DNA from: Sthenelais limicola
Taxonomy: Eukaryota > Annelida > Polychaeta > Phyllodocida > Sigalionidae
DNA: 64,000 nt
Assembly: GCA_942159475.1 (NCBI GenBank)
Contig: OW804102.1
Location: 28,588,873 to 28,652,872, forward strand
Direction of reading: 5' to 3'
The translations under genes were made by a program, and so were the position numbers. Of the stretch, positions 46,068-57,533 are shown in pieces (positions within the stretch are counted from its first letter, which is position 1; each line of letters starts with the position of its first letter). The notes beneath the pieces were generated by a model. It did no database searches. It was given only the letters and a program-made list of their open reading frames with translations, and was not told where the DNA came from.

Positions 46068-46790
46068 ACTAGCAAATGCCCATGCTTCGCACGGGATTTG
46101 CTAGTGGGACAGTGGGGCCCACATCTTCCAACTCTCCTTGTTCCCTCTCCAACCATCTTTCTCTTTCAAGTTGTCTCTGTAAGTTAGTATCTGTATTAAC
46201 ATTCATACCTCAAAAGGAAGCCTGTTAAGATGTTTTTTGTCACTGTTGTATAGTTTTTGCCTCCCATTCCCTCCCTCCACCCCCCAGCCCCATCCCCCAG
46301 ACAGTGAGGCCCACATCTTCCCACTCTCCTTCCCGTCCCGCCTCCCTGCCCCCCCCCCTACACCAAATATGGTGAAATATATCAACTCCCGTCCTGTAGT
46401 GAACAATGACATGCACAGTTTTAGTCCACTTCACCCATGCGTGGATGAGCGGTCATCTGGGTGCTGCTTACAACAGACAACATTGCGTCATGACCTTAAT
46501 CCAACCAATATGCAAATCGCCTCTTTCTGGTGTAGGGGCACTGATAGGGCATTGTTTTCAGGCACCAATGGGGACCCTGGATGGGGGTGTTCAATATCAA
46601 CCCATTTCGAACCCATTTATAACCCTGATGTCCTCCAAAAGTGTTAATGAAACATAGTGGAATGGTTCGGCACCATTTTTGGCAATGTGAATGTGAAATA
46701 TAATGGAGATCTGGCCAGCGGTTTTAGAGAAGATAGCAGATAGCTCAAAATGCTAATTTTATTAAGATATAGATAGAGGCGATAAGTAAG
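46068..46790. mobile_element. Degraded retroelement-like unit with hairpin head and GATA-rich tail
   Basis: The head ACTAGCAAATGCCCATGC-TTCG folds back on CACGGGATTTGCTAGT. The far part reads CTGGCCAGCGGTTTTAGAGA, then AGATAGCAGATAG, then a tail of GATA-like repeats. I know such tails from RTE-type LINEs and derived SINEs. The middle is C-rich simple sequence. A 136-codon plus frame inside is not a recognised protein. Confidence 0.4.
46262..46360. repeat. C/CT-rich simple sequence
   Basis: CCCTCC and CCCC runs; GCCCACATCTTCC occurs here and also near 46110. Confidence 0.7.
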
Positions 46791-47296
46791 TATATAGAGA
46801 CAGTTAGACAGGGATATAACACGTGCCACTGTACAGTAGTGTTGGTGGCGATTATTAAGCAGATAGATTATCTGAGTCATGATACAATTCGGACTCTAGT
46901 CCTGAGGTGGGTCAAATAATGGATCAGATAACTGGCATTAGGTTGCTCAAGTAGTTAGATCGGGGATAAGCTGGTGATCACGCATTGTAAGATTGTTGGT
47001 TAGATTCCTGATATCATTAATTCCTGTGGTATGGAAAGTGATGCTCCCTCAACCGATTTATGAATCGGGTGGCGATCAGGACGATCGGATTGGAATCGGA
47101 TCACATCAAACATGATGATTAAATCGGACTGTTGGGTTCTCAGCTGATGAGCCTGTTGACAACAACTCAATAATAATTAAATATCAAGAACATATTATGT
47201 TCTTAAAATTTAATTTCTTAGTCGGAGGTTTAGTTCGAACCGGGGAAAAACAGGTTAGATGCCCGATGTCTCGTCTACCTAATATAACAAATCAAT

Positions 47297-47535
47297 GTAT
47301 GATGTGTTAAAGGAAACTAAGTCACGAAGTCGCATAAACATCATTTTTAAACGATGAGATCAAGCTCATTACAGTGAGTGTAAACATTAAATACTTCTAT
47401 CTTATCACTTGGATATTTTTAATTTTGAAAAAAAAGTTTGCAATATGTCTGGGTAGACAATTACTTGTAAGGTAGCGAATATACTTAGGATGATCTTAGA
47501 AATGCACTGATATATAGTTAATAAAATGTTGGTCA
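47297..47535 (+). repeat. Family B 5' part
   Basis: Starts GTATGATGTGTTAAAGGAAA and breaks off after TATAGTTAATAAAATG. Confidence 0.65.
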
Positions 47536-48219
47536 ACCCGGTCAACGATCACACATCGGCTTCAGTGGAATACGCCCTTAACGAAGCTGTTCTGCTACCA
47601 TCATTACACATTCTGGACGTATCTACTAGAATCCCCCACCCCCAGGTCACAAAGAACAAGTGATTCGCTACCCACAGTACTCAGGAATATATTCATAACT
47701 ATATGTTCTTATTATTGTAATCGAATCAGCGCTTGTAAGCGATCGCATGGCCATAGGTGGCGAGCCACGCACTGGTTACATGGAGGTAGAGAAAGTGGAG
47801 TGGACTGAAAGAAAGAGAAGAGGAGTCAGTGATGAAAAGGCTATTAGATGGATTGATCATAGATATGTGAAGAGCGCATACAGAAGTTGTAAGGTATACC
47901 ACTCACGTTCTATCTGACACTAAAGAAGCTCGGGGACAATCCCTCCCTTAGCATAAAACATACTATTGTGCATTTAGTCTGGTAATGTATCATATATACA
48001 CTGGAGATGGCTTCAGTAAAGTAAAACATTGCTTTAGGTCATTGCAGATCCATTATAGATACCAACATTTAAAGTTGCCTCAAGTTATTTGACAGTTTTC
48101 ATGATACAATAATATATTATATTTCAAATATAAACAAGTATTCAGACTATCTGCATTTGAAACTGCCACATACACAGTTACAAGAACTCTTTTTCATATT
48201 AACACATCTGAAATGTCAT
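47536..48219. other. Intergenic
   Basis: Nothing recognised. Confidence 0.5.
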
Positions 48220-48488
48220 GAAAATAAGACTTTGCATGTATTACATATATCCTTACATTTATAAGGACATCCCATAGAGTACATTTTAGCTACGTTACTA
48301 GTAATGGTCCACCCAGAAACATTGCAAACTTTTTTTAAATATAAGAATATCAAATTTAAGATAAAAAATATAGAATGTCCTACTGTTTACTATCATTGGA
48401 ATCGGCTTGATCTCATCTTTCCAGATATGATGATATCTCACAATCCATTTTTTGCAACTTGTAACTCATTTTTCTGTGACACAGCACA
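48220..48488 (-). mobile_element. Family B MITE, one arm lost
   Basis: Interior is well preserved and the outer end is ACACAGCACA. Confidence 0.7.
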
Positions 48489-49319
48489 TAAATCTATAAT
48501 GCTCCTTACGTTATAATAGATTTTGACATTGTTGCATTAATCATTTGGTGTTCGGAATTATACAATAGTGTAGCTTAAGCCCGTTGAACAGCCACCATGG
48601 GACAGGGTATGTGGTGGACCACCTGACATATGGATGTGAAGCAATGTAGTACACTATAGTATGTTATTCCTTATCATCGCGGATAAAGCTCCCAGTTCAA
48701 AAAGGCCTTTAAATCTCTCCCTTCTTGTCCATAAGACCTGGCATAGTATACAAGATAGCCGACATCATAAACTAACATCAGATCTGCGAATACGAGGAAA
48801 AATAAAGTATACGGGCAAAGATACATATCAGAGGCCAAACTAAACAGGTCCCCCAGGCTAGCCTACTGAAAGTGCAGAATTACTGTAGTAACCCGTCCCA
48901 ACAGATCCTTAACCGCCATACATAAGATTCCCTGCATATTTTCCACTAACAAAGGACTAGGAATGACTCCTTGGAGAATACTTTGACTACATCCAGGCTC
49001 CCCTAGCCCCCTCACCATATTACAGTCTTATGAATAGAAACTGCTATTCATAAGAGTATATTTATGTATCTGCATATATATGTTAGAATGATGTTGCTTG
49101 GCGGAGGAGGAGGTTCTTATGATGGGATGGGGTGGTTGTTAAAGGGCAATTAACATATGTACAATGCAGTCTTTACTGCCCACAGCGTGATTGAGTATGG
49201 GCCAGTGCCCTTGTGGGAATATACCTTCCTGGGATGATTCAATTCAAGAAACGTATCTTTTACAGAAGCTGTTGTATGTCTCTTGTCCTATTCTAACAGT
49301 TTCTTTATCTCTCTAGTAT
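48489..49319. other. Intergenic
   Basis: TTATGAATAG/CTATTCATAA inverted pair at about 49030-49055; nothing else. Confidence 0.45.
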
Positions 49320-49730
49320 GCCGTGTGTCCCAGGAAAATGAGTCACAAGTCGCAGAGTTGGTACTATTTAAAGTGGTTTATTCAAAAGATATCTTTGGTA
49401 GGAATATTTCCATCCATCTTTGGGGTACCTAGCGCTGGTGGTAGCATGAATACACGTATCAAATTTCAAAACGATGTATTAAATATATTCTTGCATTTCT
49501 AAGGTCATACTATGGAGTATATTTGGCTACTTTACTAGTAATTATCTATCCAGAAATATTGCAAACTTTTATTTTGAAAATAGGAATATCAAACCTAATT
49601 CATAGAAATATTTTGTATTTGTCTTGATGTTTATTATCATTAGAAGCTGCCTGATCGCACCTTTTCAAATATGATGATATCTCACAATCCCTTTTTAGCG
49701 AGTTGTGACTTATTTTCTGTCATACATCAC
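49320..49730 (-). mobile_element. Family B MITE
   Basis: Left arm CCGTGTGTCCCAGGAAAATG with GAGTCACAAGTCGC; right end CATACATCACA. Confidence 0.75.
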
Positions 49731-50036
49731 ATGTGAACGTCCTTCAATAATGACATGAGTTAACACAACTCATAAAGAGCTTCAAAGTTCATTGAATTGC
49801 TTCGATATAACGGGTGCAATAGTAACCCCGGTAGTATAGCATCATAATCTACCAAGGTTACTACTGGGTGCTCAACTTCCAAGAAAAACATATTTGAGCC
49901 GTTCAAAAATGTTGACTTTGAAGAATATGGTGTACACACTTGTTTGTTCTTAATTAGCCCTGGGACATTGGGACTTCAGTCCAATTTAGCGATGAGACTT
50001 ATCGATTGGTATAATATATCTGTCACGAATCACATG

Positions 50037-50273
50037 AGGGTGGAATCGACAAAAAATGTGCAATTCGCCTTCACTAATCCTCTCAAATAACCGAAATTTA
50101 AGGCAGAAATAAGGTTCAAAATTCTGTTCAACATAACCAAATGGTTTTTTTGAATCAAGGCGATATCAAATATATTCAGATATACCTAGTATTGACCTTT
50201 TCTCAGTCTTATTAAGCAGAATTTATTAAATGTGTAGATCTGACGATTGTAAATTTTCTGAAGTTCTGACCCA
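50037..50273 (-). mobile_element. Family A MITE, copy 14
   Basis: Left arm degraded (AGGGTGGAATCGAC), right arm GAAGTTCTGACCCA; TG flanks both ends. Confidence 0.75.
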
Positions 50274-50394
50274 TGAAGCCTGCCCTGACCCGGAACTTGT
50301 TATCTTATAAAAGTGTGATATCAAAATTTGTACATCTTGTCATATTTCATGTAGGGATACCATACTACAGCTAACCAACGGAACTATATCCACC

Positions 50395-50610
50395 CGAGCA
50401 TCAACATGCGCAGAGTTTCTGTGCGCATCCTCATTAATTGCGTCCTAATGGCGTCACTTCCGCTCGCTACTAAGGGCGCCTAATGTTGTCAGCTGTCGCG
50501 CCAGTCGTAGGTTAGCGGACGTCCCGCACACTAACCCCTGACTTAATATTAGGCGGATTTAGTAGGTTGGGTGCGCGCTCAACCTAATTGGCGGTCGCAT
50601 ATGCAGCTGA
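50395..50610. promoter_or_regulatory. CpG-rich patch
   Basis: Locally GC-rich with many CG dinucleotides and repeated TGCGC/GCGCA (50407-50430, 50570-50578), in otherwise AT-rich DNA. It could be a promoter. Confidence 0.3.
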
Positions 50611-50834
50611 ATTTACGAGAAGCTAATTGACAGTGTAGAAGGCTGAGGAGACAGAAAGAAGAGCTGACACTTGTTGGTTGTGACAGTATATTATAGGTGG
50701 GACAATTTGTAATACTAAACTCTGACAGGACCGGTGGGGATAATGGAAACATGCTGTGACAGTAATCTTGGTGCAGATGTTTATGGCGGTTGATATATAA
50801 AAATGTGAAGCTATTTTTTTCAGCAGAGTCCAAA

Positions 50835-51354
50835 TAGGGGAGTTGCATGTGCCACTGCGCATGCCTGTTACAATGCATCCTGGGATAGATTCTGATGAAA
50901 TCTGACATACAAATATTTGATATTTTTATCGAAAATTGCAAGAATGTTTTCACTAATATCATTGCTTTTGTAAATAATCTATGAAAAACAAATGTATGAT
51001 GGAGTGAGTGAATGAGATTGGTTGCTTTACGCCCTTATTAACACATTTAAGATGGTTATATCAAGGGCGGGAGAGCTGAGAGGGAGGCAGTTTATGATCA
51101 TACCCAGGAAATAGAGAATGGAGAGAGAGACAGAGAAAAGAGACAGAAAGACACTTTAAGGTCATACCCAGGACCAGAAATGTATGATGGGAAAGATGGG
51201 GAACTGTATTATGGAAACATGAATATTGACATAAGAATATTGATAAATTGTCCATGCTGAACAAGTCATGTTTTCCTTAGATTTAATACTGTACCATTAG
51301 TCCCATAATTCCATGCGAATCAAGATTTAAAATGGCGGCTATGCAAATCCCCTA
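50835..51354 (-). mobile_element. Family H MITE, copy 3, with SINE-like insertion
   Basis: Ends TAGGGGAGTTGCAT and ATGCAAATCCCCTA. Reverse orientation, split by 51003-51177. Confidence 0.78.
51003..51177 (+). mobile_element. SINE-like family S, copy 5, with 13-bp target duplication
   Basis: AAATGTATGATGG stands at 50990-51002 and again at 51178-51190. The element is 175 bp with GGTCATACCCAGGACCAG at its 3' end, which gives the best definition of the family's limits. Confidence 0.85.
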
Positions 51355-52050
51355 TAGAAAGTTAGTCCCAGAACGTCTGGACAATTGAATAGTGGTGCAA
51401 ACCTTTCCCGTTCCGTATCATACACTTGTAATTTCCTCGTTTAGCATTTGATTTGATATTGCTTTGAAAACGTTTTTATTCAGTAACAAAGACATTACAT
51501 CGCATTTAACATGTTTCTGAAATATTTTAGTAATCTGATTCAATTCCGTATTCCGATTTTTATTCCATAAGCTTTAGTATATTAAATAAGTTTGGGTATA
51601 TCAGATACAAGAATCAAATAATAAAAAGAAATGCCCCATCTATGATCCTAAATGAAATAACTAGATGAATATATGACTTAATTAGTTCATAGCAATATAG
51701 ATATAATGTCTATGTAACAAATCTAGTAATACTAAACTACACACCATGGGAAGTGCTGTGGCACTTTTAATTAGTCTAAATAGTTAATTAAGTTCAAGGA
51801 TTCTACCCCAGACATTAACACTCTCCCCTTTTTGGCTTCATTCCTCCTGGAGTAAAAGGCAAAAAACAATATGCATCCAAGGCAACTACACACGTAATAT
51901 TAAGACTAGATTTTTTCCAAGGGATTTCATCACGAATTCACCTTAAATTGTGCAATCCTTAACGGAACGAGTCCCTGTTTCAAGACATCCAATTTACATT
52001 AGCTGTGGAGGTGGCTTCTCATATTATTTGTCTTATCCATATCCTATTAC
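51355..52050. other. Intergenic
   Basis: Nothing recognised. Confidence 0.5.
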
Positions 52051-52367
52051 AGCTGCACTCTCTGTTACCGTTGGTAAAAAAGTAAACATTTTTTACTTTT
52101 TGTTCCATTCCTTTCGAACTCATCTTAATTAACTTCATATGAGCAAATTGTGCGGGACTGTCTGGTTGGTTTTGCTACAGCGTTTCTAAAACGTTCACAT
52201 TTTTATTTGGAGGACCTGCCGCAATCCTTTCGTACGTTGATTACACTTATTATCGCTCATCGGCGGTATTTTCTATCAGCTGATTTGACTTCAAATTCTT
52301 GTATAAACTTATAACAGCCGCATAATATTGATAGCTTCAGTCCTATAGGTCATAGTAAGACTTGCAT
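52051..52367 (+). repeat. Family J, diverged left end
   Basis: AGCTGCACTCTC at the start, then blocks shared with 33814-34130 (for example ACTTATTATCG and ATAACAGC). The rest of the element is not present. Confidence 0.55.
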
Positions 52368-52513
52368 GATAGCTGTGAAGGCAGCTTTGAACCCTTTCCT
52401 GTGTAAGAAATGAGAGTTAGTTCTGGCGAGAACACATCTCGTAGGCACGCTATATATATATGTTTTGCAGACTTATAAAAAATGCCTGTTTCTGTAGATC
52501 ACCATCTCACATA

Positions 52514-53157
52514 TGTGATGTGTTTCAGGAAAATGAGTCACAAGTCGCAAAAAATGGAGTTTGAGATATCATCATTATTTGAAACGATGAGATCAAACCG
52601 ATTCCAATTAGTAAACATTAAGACATCTAATGAGTATTTCTATATTTTAAGTTTGATATTTTTGATTTTGAAAAATTAATTGCAATATCTCTGGGTGGAC
52701 ATTTACTAGAACAATTGCTAAATATACTCTATAGAATGAACTTAGTAATGCATGGATATATTGTATACACTGTCTTGGAATTTGGTAGGGTACATGTATA
52801 TATTCATACGATGTAAAGCAAGTTAAGCAGCCCAAAAATGAAAACATTCACACAAAGACATCCTGTGAATTCTCTAAACTCTAATAAGTGCTTCTATATT
52901 TTAAGTATAATGTCTTCATTTTGAAAACCAAGTCTGCAATATTTCTGGCTACTAGTACGGTAGCTAAATATACCCTTAAGATGGCCTTAGAAATATACAT
53001 GGATATATTTAATACACTGTCTTAAAAATTGGTACATCTATTCATGTCCAGAGATCCCCTAAAATGAAAACATTCACATAAAGACATCTTGTGAATTAAA
53101 CAATATGAAAAATATCCATTTTGCGACTCGTGACTCATTTCCCCGAAACACATCACA
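52514..53157 (+). mobile_element. Chimeric family B MITE (one copy plus a second 3' half)
   Basis: TA flanks the ends (52512-52513, 53158-53159). The first copy runs to about 52872. A second B 3' half then begins at CTCTAATAAGTGCTTC and closely matches 40902-41175. Confidence 0.75.
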
Positions 53158-53688
53158 TATTCGTCCACATCCATGCATCCATCAGATACAGCGCACACAA
53201 CATAAAACAGACTCCCATGTTTGCTTCACTTTTAGACTCACATTGAACGTTTCTCCGTGCATATTTGTGCGCCACCTCTAGCCCCTATACATCAAGGGCC
53301 GGCCCCGACCCTCCTGTGAGCTCGGGCGCATATCCCCAGTCATGCTAATTCAATATGCACGGCTTCCCTCTCCCTTCTACATTATGGATCTAAAGATGTA
53401 TGTTTTTATCCTTTCCTATTTCCTAGGTTTGATATTGACAGAAGCAGTAGCAAGTACGATGATTCTGCTGCTCTGCCTTTTGCCTTTTATCTCTTTTGCT
53501 ATTTTGAAATGCAGAAGGGGGGAGACGCTGAATGTTTCATAACGAACATCCGGGTATTTTTGAGTTTGAATGGAATAGAAGTAGTGAGAAGCGAGCTTGA
53601 TTCGGTTTGTAAGGAATCTAACGGACAGGTAATGAAAGGATAGGTAGTCACTTAATGGTGAAAGCAGTGAGAGAGTTGATATCATATA

Positions 53689-53923
53689 TGGGTCAGATGT
53701 TCAGAAAATGTACTTCAACTTCACCAATCCTCCCAAATAACCCAAATTTAAGACGAAAATAAAGTTTAAAACACAGTTCAATCTAACCAGACCGATTGCT
53801 AGAATCAATGCAATGCTGAATATACTCGAATTTACCTAGTGTTGATCAAATTGCAGCCTTATTTAGCAGAATTTACTAAATATGTACAGCTGCCAATTGT
53901 ACATTTTCTGTAAATGTGACCCA
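53689..53923 (-). mobile_element. Family A MITE, copy 15
   Basis: Arms intact, TA on both sides. It lies only 9 bp from a family B copy. Confidence 0.82.
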
Positions 53924-53932
53924 TATAGCCTA

Positions 53933-54176
53933 TGTGATAAGTTATAGGTAAATCAGCCACAAGTCGCAGAAATGGATATTGTTCAAAGAGATTTATTCAC
54001 AGGAACCCTTGCTTAGAATATTTTCATTTTGTAGTACACAGTGCTGTCAGTAGCATTTATGCACCTACCAAATATGAAGACTGTGTATTGAAAATATTCA
54101 TGCTTAAGGAGGTTTTTTAACTAAATTTACCTACATTTTGTGTGACTTGTGACTCATTTTTCTGGAACATATCACA
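53933..54176 (-). mobile_element. Family B MITE, internally deleted
   Basis: TA on both sides (53931-53932, 54177-54178). Only 244 bp long; the GATCAAGCCGATTCC part is missing. Confidence 0.75.
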
Positions 54177-54570
54177 TATACCTTCGAGTTGAATGTAAGT
54201 AGCTTCGTTAATGTAGATTGGTAACAGGGAAAATACTTTATACAGATTAGATATTACTTACACTGTAGTACACGAATATCTTGTCCCTATTGTGGAGGTG
54301 GATTAGGAGAAATAGTGCACCTAGAGCCAGGTGTGGAGATGTATATCTTTTTTTTTAGACAAAGGGCTAGGTCTATTGTAGAGGTTGAGGAGATAGCTAT
54401 GCTATTTGAACGTTTATTACATATGTATGTGATTTCAAGGGTGTGATGCTATTTGAAAAGTCAAATAGCACCTTTCAAGTTTTCAGGCAAAGTTCCGATA
54501 ACTTGGCAAGAAATACAGTAGTAATAAGGTAAATATATAACAAATAAATCTACAAATCAGTATGTAATGA

Positions 54571-54697
54571 ATACCAAGTGGCACTCTCTACGGTTTATAA
54601 TCGGGTCTTGACGAGCTGAAGAACTGAAGAACGGACTCATTCCGTTCTTCAGTTTCATCTCGACCCAATTATAAACCTACATCGTGCCATTTGGTAT
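54571..54697. repeat. Fold-back element, 127 bp
   Basis: Outer arms ATACCAAGTGGCAC and GTGCCATTTGGTAT; inner perfect stem ACTGAAGAACGGA-CTCAT-TCCGTTCTTCAGT. Confidence 0.8.
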
Positions 54698-55703
54698 AAA
54701 TAGAAGAAAAGGAAGGTAAGATAAATTAATGTTGATTATTTGGATTCATTGAGAACCGGAATGTAGAAATAAAGGAAGAGAATGATAATTTAGCTCTGAT
54801 TTAAGGAAATCTTATTTGATACCCCAAATGCATATGTTCCCGTCCGGTCAGAATCCCTGACTGACCCAACAGGAATTGAGCCAGAAATTGCTAGGGCGAA
54901 TTTGGTGCAGATAATTACAAAACAGTTATTAAAATATCCATAATTCATGTTGATCATGTTATGGAACAACTTAGAAGAGGAAAAGTATATTCCAAAAAGA
55001 ATGTCTTAGATATTTCCTATTTCACATGGATATCCTTTCCGATTGGGGACAAAACAAATGCTATTTGGAGCTGACATAGGACATTCTTGTTTTCTGGGGG
55101 CACCCGAATTTGTAGCGGTGGTTCTTGAAAAACTTACACCCATTCCTAATGCTGTACCCAATTTCAAAAACCTGTCATAAAGTGCGCGATTTTCATGAAT
55201 TTTGGCAAACTTCCTCCCACGCAGCTATGTGACCTAAGATATACTTACATCCCTTCTGCGACTCTTACTTTCACGAAATTGTTGAATAAGAAATAAGATT
55301 AAAATTGTTCCAGTCTCTTTATGCGTCAATTTTAATATAGTTCATTTACAATAAATATGTCGATCGTGTTTAAACTATGCTTATATACACCTAATATTAT
55401 CAGTATGATGACAGAGATTATAGAGTAACCGGATTGAAGACAATTGAGGAAAAATGTTTAATTATTTCGGAGTTGAGAATCAACTGTGAGAGCGAGGAAT
55501 CTAATGTAAGTGGACCATATTAAAATACACAGCTTCAATGAATTAGTTCCCATGCATATGCCACATATAGAGACTGAAAGGATTGAGTGCCCCACTTCAC
55601 AGCACCTCCCATGTTAGGCCCTCAACGGCCATCTCTTGTCATCGAAATATTGAATGTTGTTCGGTACAGCTGCCACTATTCCACTTACCAACATAACCAC
55701 CAT
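54698..55703. other. Intergenic
   Basis: Nothing recognised. Confidence 0.5.
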
Positions 55704-55903
55704 CCTCAGCGACGTCCAAACGTCACCACACGTCACACGTAGCGACGTTAGAACGTCAGGCACACATCCTCCCCAGGAATCTATTATTGACATGGAAAAG
55801 GTCGCGAACTCTTCGGTGCTAGCAGTAGGACGAAATCCCCTTTTATTTACTTGACTTCATATATGACGTTCAAGCGACGTCAGGGACGTCGTCACAACTG
55901 AGG
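55704..55903. repeat. ACGTC-rich segment, possibly a MITE
   Basis: At least eight ACGTC/ACGTT motifs fall in two groups (55711-55757 and 55864-55892). CCTCAG opens and CTGAGG closes the segment, so it may be a short element with ACGTC-rich arms. Confidence 0.45.
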
Positions 55904-56240
55904 CACCATGACGCCCCCTTTCGAGAATGGCTGATGTTATTGGTGGGGTCGAGTAAAGGATTTATAAGGGCCCGGAGGGAGGTGGTGCAGTTATTGGAAG
56001 TGCCTTGGGGAGGGAGGAAGTTGGACGATCCTTGGGGGAGTCAGTAACAGCGGGAAGTTTTTATTTATTCAGTGTATTGTCTCTTTACTCATTCCACATG
56101 TAGGCTCAATTTGCAACTTTTGCTTTTTGACCTAATGGTAGGTGTCATCTCCCTACTGCGCTATAATCGAACACAGCCAATAACATTTACATTCCCACCA
56201 CACCATCATCATCCCAACGTATGTGTATAGATTATAATCT

Positions 56241-56651
56241 TACAATTTGTTAGAGGAAAATGAGTCACAAGTCCCAAAATTTATATTTTTCAAAGTGTTT
56301 TATACACAAGAACTGTACATAGTAATGTTCTCATTGTTGAGGTGTCAAACAGCCCGAGCCGTATAAATGCATGTACCGAATTTCAGGTCAGTGTGCAAAA
56401 TATATTCATGCATTCCTAAGGTCATGCTATCGAGTATATATTTAGCTATTTTACTAGTAGGCCTAAACGTCCACCAAGAAGTATTTCGAACTTTCAAAAT
56501 TAAAACTATCAAACTTAAAATATGGAAGTACTTATTAGATTACTAATGTTTATCATCATTAAACACCGTCTGATCTCATCTTTTCAAATATGATGATATC
56601 TCAAAATTCATGCTTTACGACTTGTGACTCATTTTCCTCTAACACATCACA
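56241..56651 (-). mobile_element. Family B MITE
   Basis: Arms GTTAGAGGAAAATGAGTCAC and GACTCATTTTCCTCTAACAC. Confidence 0.78.
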
Positions 56652-56704
56652 TTTGTTTGTGTTGTAATCGTTCCTGAGGGAATATCTGAAAATTATTTCA
56701 CCAC

Positions 56705-56740
56705 ATTTAAGGGATTATCTAATAAGATAATCCCTTAAAT
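56705..56740. repeat. Perfect 16-bp palindromic hairpin
   Basis: ATTTAAGGGATTATCT, loop AATA, then the exact inverse. Confidence 0.92.
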
Positions 56741-57295
56741 CTGTATATAGATATCAAAACGTATCACATGAACGGTATGTCTTGCTCGTAAGCATGTGTA
56801 ACCCAATTGAACATTGTGCATAGGAATTACATTATCCACACGAACAATTTAATCCACATGACCTTATCATGGGATCCCCGAATCCCTCCTGTCTGGTACC
56901 AATTACCAGACTTACAGGTAGGATTAAACAAAATGACCGACAAGGGAGATAAGGGATTTGGGGTTTGATTATTTATTGATGCTATAGTCCCTTTTATGTA
57001 CTGGCCACCTCCTGTATTACATCTAGTAGTGTGATTAATCTTCCTTTATCTGGGGTTAATTTTCCTTAGTGATTTATTCCCAGGAGCAATTCTATATCCA
57101 TATTATCTTCAAAGCAATATAGGATAAGCTTCTCTCGAGAGCTGCTCTGTGTTGAGTTTGGCTTTTGATTATACAAGAGCCCACCTGGTCCTATATACCC
57201 TAAGGTATGCATACATCTATAGGCACGTTATATGACTCGTGTTACATACTCAGTGGAGTTTACCCAATCAAGGTAAAAATCAATATCTTGATAAA

Positions 57296-57533
57296 TGGGT
57301 CAGATTTTCAGAAAATGTACAATTCAACTTCGCCAATCTTCTCAAATAACCAAGATTTCAGACGAAAATAAAGTTCAGAATACAGTTCAACCTAACCAAG
57401 CAGATTGCTAGGATCTCTACAATGCCGAATATTCTCGAATTGACCTAGTATCAACCAAATTGCAGTCTAATTTAGCCAAAAGTTATTAAATGTGTACAGC
57501 TGCCAATTGTACATTTTCTAAAACTCTGACCCA
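57296..57533 (-). mobile_element. Family A MITE, copy 16
   Basis: Arms TGGGTCAGATTTTCAG and AAACTCTGACCCA with typical interior. Confidence 0.8.

Noticed and set aside
46237..46647. 136-codon plus frame
   Set aside because: First half is C-rich simple sequence; second half shows no domain.
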